From NCBI RefSeq assembly GCF_040412425.1, contig NC_089781.1, forward strand, positions 52,602,227-52,666,226: a stretch of DNA of 64,000 nucleotides, written 5' to 3'. The translations under genes were made by a program, and so were the position numbers. The notes under the pieces are model-generated. The model did not search any database and was not told the origin of the DNA. It saw only the letters and a program-made list of their open reading frames with translations. The stretch is from Macrobrachium rosenbergii. Lineage: Eukaryota > Arthropoda > Malacostraca > Decapoda > Palaemonidae. Of the stretch, positions 56,846 through 64,000 are shown piece after piece. The number at the start of each line of letters is the position of its first letter. The stretch's first letter is position 1.

Positions 56846-58330
56846 TTCATGGAGGAATATGTGTCAGGTCTCTCTAATAATACTCCCATACAAAAAGTAT
56901 GGGAAAAATTCAGAAAAATAAATGGTGCCCATCTTAAATCACCTAGATATGCCATAATAAAAGATGGGAAAAGAATACTTGATCCTAAAGAAATAGGTAA
57001 TGTAATAGGAGAAAATTTAGCAAAAGTAAGTAGTGTATGATAATTTAGATGAACATTTCCGCACAAAGAAAAATAGTATAGAAATAATAACAATAAATTT
57101 TGGAAACAATAGAAGATATATTATAATAGAATATTTAATTTGGAAGAGTTGGAATTTACTTTGTTGAACAGCAATAAATCTGCCCCTGGAGGCGAGAGAA
57201 TATTTCCCGATGAACGGTGTAAAGCTATAATTATTCTTATCCCAAACCTGAAAAGATCCCAGCATGTAAACAATTACAGACCAATTCTCTAACAAGTTGT
57301 TTATGCAAGCACAGAAAAATGGTAAATGCTCGACTAACATGGCACATGCAAAGAAATAAAATTTGACTCCCACTCAATTTGGGTCACAACGTAACAGATC
57401 ACTGGATTCTCTCTAACTTGGAAGACCACATACAAAGTGGATTTGAATGAAAACGAATTATAGCCGTCTTTTTTGACACTGAAAAGGCGTATGATACTAC
57501 TTGGAGATATGCAATAAAACGTTACATAAAAACGGCATCCATGGATTACCTAGGTTTATCCAAAACTTGTGACAAATTGCACTTTTTCAAGTGAGAATTG
57601 ATGAGGTATTGTCATACATTTCCACTTGAAAATGGTGTTCCACAAGGAAGTATCCTTAGTAAGCACACTGTTTATTTACCAATAAATGATATCAGTAATA
57701 ATCTACCTATTGGAATTAAAAGTAACTTGTATATACATGATTTTGCCATGTATTATCTGTATCCATGTAAAACATGCGGAGTGGATCATTAATAAAACTA
57801 TAATAAAATACGAAATGGGCCTCATCTGTGTGGGCTCCAAATTTTCTATACAAAAGACTCAAGCAGTAATGTTTTATAAAAATAAAAAATAGAAAAATGG
57901 TGAAGAAATAGATTTAAAAATCTGAAAACATTCCATATCAGTTGGCCAAACAAAAATTTTTGGGATTAGTATATGATACTCACTTGAACTGGAAAGCCCA
58001 CATAACATACATGAAATCAGAATGTAAAAGATCATTAAACCTAATTAAAAAAAACTATTGAACACTACTTGGGGAGCTGATAGACATACCCTTACTTTAC
58101 TGTATAAAGCAACAGTGCTGTCTATCATTGATTATGGAAGCAAAATATATGGCTCGGCATCAGACACAACGCTGAAAATGATAGACCCAGTTCATAATGA
58201 AGACCTTAGTATATGTTCAGGAGCTTTTCGGTCATCACCAACGTCTTCTTTACAAGTGGAATGTGGTGGACTACCTCTCGCTCTCGCCATAGAGAGCTAG
58301 TAACAACGAAGAGTGCCCTGAGAATTCAGA
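56846..58330 (+). pseudogene. Family A ORF2 reverse transcriptase, A9, deleted
   Basis: After NSNKSAPGGE near 57180 about 110 bp are missing (the ICFEMICH...WLRN part). Motif A is present in pieces (FFDTEKAYDTTWRYA, near 57470). LENGVPQGSIL lies at 57622-57660. Motif C reads LYIHDFAMYY, so one Asp is His. The thumb is open at 58058-58300. Confidence 0.8.
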
Positions 58331-59400
58331 CAAATGATTCTCCAATCAAAAAATTATTTGGATTAAGAAATGTGTCTGTAAACAGTCATCCACCTCCTTT
58401 CCCAATTAGAGCTAGAAGATTGTTTGAGGCGCTAAATATAAATATACAATTGCCTTTAATATTAAAATTACCTCCACCTTGGAAAACGAATAACATGAAA
58501 CGTGTACACACTCAAACTATTTATCATAGTCATTCATATACTCCAGAATATCATAGACAACATACCGTAGAACATATAATCCGAAAAAGTCCACATTACA
58601 CAATATACAACGACGGATCTAAGTCACAATATGGAGTGGGCTATGCTGCAGTATCCCCAGACAAAATGTATCAGTTCTCTCTACCAGATAATGCTTCAGT
58701 ATTTACAGCTGAGTTATGCAGTAGCATCAGCCATAAAATAAATTAGTTAGAGACCTCATGTAATGATTTTGTGATTTCTAGCGACTCCAGAAGCGCTATA
58801 GAAGCCATTCAAAGCTAAAACCAAAAAAATAATTTTGTACAACACATTAAGTGTTCACTCCATAAATTGTATAATAAGGGAAAAATACTGAAATATGTTG
58901 GATCCCTGGCCATTTGGGGATTAAGGGAAATGAAGAGGCCGATAAAGCAGCTAAAGAAGCAGTCCACATGACAAGAGCAAATGTAGACATCCCTATTAGT
59001 GACTCTACAAGATATGTAAAAACAATCATTGTAAGTAAATGGCAAAAATATAATGAACGAAGAACCTGAAAATAATAAATTAAAACAGGTAAAACCCAGT
59101 GCTGGAAAATAGAGTTCGTCATATATGAGAGAGAGACACACACACAATTAATTCTGATGCATTCGAACAGGCCATACTGTTTGACATGGATACTAATGAA
59201 CTGTCCATGTAGCCTCCTCCCAAGTACCCAGATTGGAAAGTGCTGATAACAGTTAAGCATGTACTGTGTGAATGTCCAAAATATAACCTGCAGTGATTAT
59301 CAAATTTTGGAAATAGACCAATAAAAGAAATTTTGTTGGAATCTTCAACATTTTCAGTAATACCCATTTTAATGTTCATGAGATCTGTCAGTTAATTGAT
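58331..59400 (+). pseudogene. Family A ORF2 RNase H and C-terminal motif, A9
   Basis: The frame 58213-58746 gives RARRLFEALNINIQLPLILK, then HYTIYNDGSKSQYGVGYAAVS (first Asp kept, near 58608) and FTAELC (Glu). The SDSRSAIEAIQ acid is near 58778, and NEEADKAAKEA near 58930 in another frame. The C-terminal KVLITVKHVLCECPKY is near 59240-59285. Confidence 0.8.
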
Positions 59401-59748
59401 AAAATATAAAAAAATCAAATTAATCAGTATAATGAATTTAAAAACAAGTTAAATTTAAGATTTTTACTCATTTTATTTTGAATTACCCAATATATCTTTT
59501 TAGTGAGCATATATATGGAAGCATGAGTATAAATGTATTTATTGTGGTGTGTATCAGTATGAAAGCAATGTCTCTTTTGGAGCTTTTAATTTCATTTCAT
59601 TTCATTCATTCATCATTAACGAGTGACCTATTTGGTCCCAGTGCTGGAAACTTGGCCTAGACCTGTCATTTCCATCCTAATCCTTCGGAGCCAGGCCTAT
59701 GAGCTGATAGTCAGCTCAGTGGTCTGGATTAAACTTTTTATAATAATC
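59401..59748 (+). other. Family A 3' untranslated region and short tail, A9
   Basis: It shares the GACCTATTTGGTCCCAGTGCT block and the final GTCTGG-TTAAACT block with other copies. The hairpin is shortened to GGCCTAGACC here. It ends TATAATAAT before A10. Confidence 0.72.
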
Positions 59749-59904
59749 TTACTTGTGCCGCACTGGTAGAAGAATAAATTTATGAAAGGCTGATGATACT
59801 TTTAAGGTTTTCAGGGTTTTCTCTCCAATCTTGATGATTAGTCAATATAAGATTCGAGTATCCCTGGGGTTCTTTTGTATTGGTATTGGCACAGTTGATG
59901 ACTG

Positions 59905-61120
59905 CTGTTCCAGTACATCCAATGACAGATATGTCATTCAGACAGATAAGGGAGAAAACTTGGATCATAGAAGCCACAATAAAAAGTCAGTCCGAAGATT
60001 ATTTATCTTTAGAAAATATAGACAATATTAATGTAAAAGTGAAAAACGCGATGCTATCAACTACATTCAGGTTACCATTGTGCTTCCTGAAAACAACAAT
60101 GAACCAGTCGACAAGAAAATGTTATTAGACTCTCTCAAAAAAAGATACCCAAAGGTCCAAGATTGTGAGGTATATGTTGTACCAAGTAAAAATAGCAATA
60201 AACACATATTAAAAATAGCAAAATTAAAATTTGAGGGTGAAGATCTACCTCAAAAAATAAAGGTTTTAGGCCAAAATAGAGAGTTAAAATCCTATGTCCC
60301 AAAGCCACTGCAGTGTCAAAATTGCAGTAAGCATGGGCACACAAAGAAAAATTGTCAAAATGAACCGGTATGCGCTTATTGTGGATCTACTGAACATACC
60401 ACACAGTGGAAGTGCAGTGAACCTAAGTGTGTAAACTGTGGGCAGAATCATCATGCAAGATCCAAAGGATGCATGTATTATATATACAATACAGAATTGA
60501 AAATACTACAAGAAAGAACAGGGATATCTAAAAACGAGGCTAAGTTGGAATTAAAAGTGAGGGAATTCAAGATCCGTCTAAGAAACATACATATTCTTCA
60601 ATAACAAGAGCAAATAATGAAACACAAAAAGATAGAAGTAACAGAGCACAGAAAAGTAAATCATAAGAAGAAATTAATAATTTAGAAATAAAAACTACAT
60701 TGGTAAAGAATAAAGAAACAGGTACAAATGAGGTGGATAACATTTTATCCAATTCATTTGAAATATTAATGCAAATAGGAACACAGGAGGATGCTGCTAC
60801 AGAAGTAACAGAGGAGGATCATGATGGACAGGAAATTAAAGATAAAAAAAGGCCTTTGGAGAGAACACCACCCAAAATGAAGAAACCAACTATTATTGGA
60901 GAAACATCAGTTAAACCAAAGATAAAGGAGATGAAGAAGGAACAAAAACAAAAACAAGCTAAGAATATACCTTTATCTCTTATAATAATAGAAAACCTAT
61001 GAAGGCAGATGCCCAAAACAGTGAAGAAGTTAAAGAGAACCATACCATTGGTAACAATGATTATCTCAAGGGAAAAGAGATTACTCCATTTCCAGTAATT
61101 GGTACAAAAACAAATAAAAA
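59905..61120 (+). pseudogene. Family A ORF1, A10, with well kept zinc knuckles
   Basis: The frame 60080-60604 (174 residues) reads from LPENNNEPVDKKMLLDSLKK through VPSKNSNKHILKIAKLKFEG to all three knuckles: CQNCSKHGHTKKNC (60318-60359), CAYCGSTEHTTQWKC (60372-60416) and CVNCGQNHHARSKGC (60429-60473). All Cys and His are intact, the best set in the window. An acidic/lysine tail follows (60700-61002). The last Cys module is missing because of the deletion at 61125. Confidence 0.85.
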
Positions 61121-62860
61121 GGAAGATGATTAGTTAATTTGAATAGAAAGCTCAGTAAAATAAAATAAAAAAACATTACTGATATTAGAAGAAAATTTAC
61201 AAAAAGTGACTATATTATTTTTAGAAATTGATACATTAAAACCTCTATATAACAAAATATCTACAAAATTTAAAAGAGAAGTAATTCAAGGAAGAATCAT
61301 TTCATAGAAGAAATATGTATCAGATCTCTCTAATAATACTCCCATACAAAAAATATAGGAAAAATTCAGGAAAATAAATGGTACCCATGTTAAACCACTT
61401 AGACATGCCATAATAAAAGATGGGAAAAGAATACTTGATCCTAAAGAAATATGTAATGTAATGGGAAGAAATTTAGGAAAAGTAAGTGGTGGCAAAAATT
61501 TAGATGAGCATTCCGGCACAAAGAAAAATAGTATAGCATTAATAGCAATAAATTTTGAAACAATGGAAGACATATATTATGATAAAAAATTTAATATGGA
61601 AGAGTTGGAATTTGCTCTGTTGAACAGCAATAAATCTGCCCCTGGAAGTGACAACATTTTTTATGAATGATCTGCCACTTAGCACCTTTGGCAAAGTCAT
61701 AATTATTAGAGTTTATAACCACTTATGGCTTCGAAATTTACTTCATGATGAATGGTGTAAAGCTATAATTATTCCCATCCCTGAACCTGGAAAAGACCCC
61801 AGTAATATAAGCAATTACAGACCAATTTCTTAAACAAGTTGTTTATGCAAATTACTAGAGAAAATGGTAAATGCTCGACTAACACGGCACATGCCAGAAA
61901 ATAAAATTTTGACTCCCACTCAATTTGGGTCACAATGTAACAGGTCTACACCCGTTTCTTTGTCTACTTTGGAAGACCACATACAAAGAGGATTTGAACG
62001 AAAACAAATTACAATAGCCGTCGTTGTGGGCATTAAAAAGGCATATGATACTACATGGAGATATGCAATATTAAAAACGTTACATAAAAACAGCATCCAT
62101 GGACATTTACCTAGGTTTATCCAAAACTTTCTGACAAACCGCACTTTTCAAGTGAGAATTGATGATGTATTGTCAAGTACATTTCCACTTGAAAATGGTG
62201 CTCCACGAGGAAGTATCCTTAGTGGCACACTGTTTACTTTAGCAATAAATGATATAAGTAATAACCTACCAACTAGAATTAAAAGTAACTTGTATATGTA
62301 TGATTTTGCCATATATTATTCAGCATCTCGCATAAAACATGCAGAGAGAATCATTAATAAAACCATAATAGAAATAGATGAATGGGCGTCATCTGTAGGC
62401 TTTAAATTTTCTATACAAAAGACTCAAGCGGTAATGTTTTATAAAAATAAAAAGTGGACAAAAGGTGACGAAATAGATTTAAAAATCAGAAACCATAGTA
62501 TACCAATTGGCCAAACTCCAAAATTTTTGGGATTAGTATTTGATATTCACTTGAACTGGAAAGCCCACATTAACATACATAAAATCAGAATGTAAAAGAT
62601 CATTAAACCTAATTAAAAAACTATTGAACACTACTTGGGGAGCCAATAGACATACCCTTACTGTATTGCATAAAGCAACAGTGCAGTCTATCACTGATTA
62701 TGCAGGCAAAATATATGGCTCAGCATCAGATGCAACACTGAAAACGTTAGACCCAGTTCATAATGAATGCCTGAGAATATGTTCAGGAGCTTTTAGATCA
62801 CCACCAAAGTAATCTTTACAAATTGAATGTAGTGCACTACCTCTCTCTCTCCATAGAGAG
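61121..62860 (+). pseudogene. Family A ORF2 linker and reverse transcriptase, A10
   Basis: The frame 61864-62595 (243 residues) runs from MVNARLTRHMPENKIL through motif A to the thumb start. Motif A reads VVVGIKKAYDTTWRYA, with the catalytic Asp changed to Gly; GAPRGSILSGTLF replaces GVPQGS. Motif C reads LYMYDFAIYY, so the first Asp of the pair is Tyr. It is long and open but lacks two of three catalytic acids. Confidence 0.85.
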
Positions 62861-63968
62861 CTAGTAACATTGAGGAGTGCTCTGAGAATTCAGACAAATG
62901 ATTCTCCAACCAAAAAATTATTTGGATTAAGAGATGTGTTTATAAACAATCATCCACCTCCTTTCCCAGTTAGAGCTAGGAGATTGTTTGAGTCGCTAAA
63001 TATAAATACAGTTACCTTAATAATAAAATTACCTCCTCCTTGGACAGTGAATAAACTGAGAGTTTGTGCACACTTTAAATATTTATGAAAAAGTTATTCA
63101 TATATCCCAGAACACCATAGACAACATACAGTAGAACATATAATCCGAAAAGATCCATATTATGCAATATACACCAACGGTTCTAAATCACAATAAGGAG
63201 TGGGATATGCTGCAGTATCCCCAGACAAAAGGTATCGGTTCTCTCTACCAGATAAAGCCTCAGTATTTACCGCTGAGTTATGTGGGATAGCATCAGCCAT
63301 AAAAATAATTAAAGAAGTCTCATGTAATAATTTTGAGATTTATAGCGACTCCAGAAGCACTGTAGAAGCCATTCAAAGCTATAATCAAGAAAATAATATT
63401 GTACAACAAATTAAGTTTTCACTCCATAAATTGTATAATATTGAAACGTGTTGGATCTTGCCCTTTTAGGGATTAAGCTAAATGAAGAGGCTGATAAAGC
63501 AGCTAAAAAAGCAGTCCACATGACGAGAGCAAATGTAAACATCCCTATTAGTGACAATTTAAGATATATAAAAACAATCATTGTAAATAAATGGCAAAAT
63601 ATATTGAATGAAGAATCTGAAAAAAAAATAAATTAAAACAGATTAAATCTAGTGTTGGAAAATAGAGTTCATCATATCAGAGAGAGACACACACACAAGT
63701 AATTCTGACTCATCTTCGAATATGCCGTACTTGTTTGACACATGGACACTTGATGAACAGCCCATGTGGACCTCCTCCCAAATGCCCTGATTGCAAAGTG
63801 TTGATAGCAGTGAAGCATTTATTGTGTGGATGTCCAAAACATAACATGCAGCCATTACCAGATTTTGGAAATAGAACAATGAAGGAAATTTTGTCAGAAT
63901 CTCCTACATTTTCAGTAATACCAATTTTAATGTTCATGAGGAGCTGTGATTTAATTGATAAAATTTAA
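62861..63968 (+). pseudogene. Family A ORF2 RNase H and C-terminal motif, A10
   Basis: It reads RIQTNDSPTKKLFGLRDVF (near 62886), IYTNGSKS (first Asp changed to Asn, near 63168), then a stop and GVGYAAVSPDKRYRFSLPDK, FTAELCGIAS, EIYSDSRSTVEAIQSY (third acid kept). NEEADKAAKKA is in another frame near 63482. The C-terminal frame 63735-63968 has CPDCKVLIAVKHLLCGCPKH, close to the family C-x2-C...H-x3-C pattern, and ends in SCDLIDKI with a stop at 63966. Confidence 0.83.
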
Positions 63969-64000
63969 AAGTAAATAACAAAAATACGAAAACTCTTAAT

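Larger units (their letters stand above)
53912..59748 (+). mobile_element. Family A copy A9, near full length, head to tail after A8
   Basis: It starts within the leader (AATCCCCTGGGGTAGGG), so it is 5'-truncated by some 470 bp relative to A5, and has all later parts. Its tail (TATAATAAT) touches A10. Numerous single-base deletions break every frame, more than in A8. Confidence 0.87.
59749..64000 (+). mobile_element. Family A copy A10, head to tail after A9, lacking the endonuclease
   Basis: It starts in the leader word CTTACTTGTGCCG and contains ORF1. It then jumps at about 61125 straight to the linker before the RT, and continues with RT, RNase H and the start of the 3' region at the window edge. 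The copy cannot have been made by its own protein in this form, so the deletion came later or it used another copy's protein. Confidence 0.87.

Noticed and set aside
1..64000. Transfer RNA or ribosomal RNA genes
   Set aside because: I saw no cloverleaf with box A/B words or rRNA-like sequence by eye, but I could not run a search.

Overview
The window looks like repeat-dominated DNA from an invertebrate animal. It is AT-rich, has eukaryotic retrotransposons of several clades, and has no bacterial operon signals. The element types (RNase H-bearing non-LTR elements, an RTE tail, a Ty3/gypsy gag, Academ-like DNA transposons) suggest an arthropod, perhaps a crustacean; that taxonomic guess is inference. 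About 58 of the 64 kb is transposable-element sequence. I see no confident host gene; the only candidate is one weak terminal exon at 44.4 kb. Every element copy carries frameshifts, stops, deletions or lost catalytic residues, so this is a graveyard of elements.

Two non-LTR families dominate, both with ORF1 (zinc-knuckle, gag-like) and ORF2 (APE-type endonuclease, reverse transcriptase, RNase H, C-terminal Cys/His motif), in the I-like group. Family A (about 6.4 kb, 3' tail of TAA repeats) appears as A1 (1-5086), A2 (9290-11262 plus 24390-26711), A3 on the minus strand (26712-27975, ORF1 only), A4 (34118-34920), A5 (34921-39332, with an intact 5' end), A6 (41441-42935), A7 (42936-43895), A8 (48920-53911), A9 (53912-59748) and A10 (59749 to the window end). 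Family B (about 6.6 kb, tetranucleotide-like tail) appears as B1 (5088-9289), B2 (11263-24389) and two 3'-end stubs, B3 and B4 (near 41.2-41.9 kb). A and B share a related 5' leader and a related 3' terminal hairpin.

The most informative architecture is a three-level nest. B2 sits inside the reverse transcriptase of A2, flanked by a diverged 8-bp duplication. A 6.5-kb DNA transposon with about 460-bp terminal inverted repeats (14171-20673) sits inside the B2 endonuclease; taking it out realigns B2 with B1, with one extra codon left over. This transposon and a second, truncated relative (29143-34117) encode a long protein with N-terminal Cys motifs, a DDE-like core, a FEN1/XPG-type nuclease domain and (first copy) a Cys-rich C-terminus. 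That layout fits the Academ superfamily, XPG-bearing branch. Both start with TAGTG(T/G)GG.

Other pieces: an endonuclease fragment of a third non-LTR family (28.57-29.14 kb), a Ty3/gypsy gag with primer-binding-like site on the minus strand (40.1-41.2 kb), an RTE-type ORF2 C-terminus (47.3-47.9 kb), and relatively unique DNA at 43.9-48.9 kb with a (TA)n microsatellite. The 5' end of A5 folds on paper into an HDV-like double pseudoknot, which would set the element's precise 5' end. A8, A9 and A10 lie head to tail with no DNA between them.
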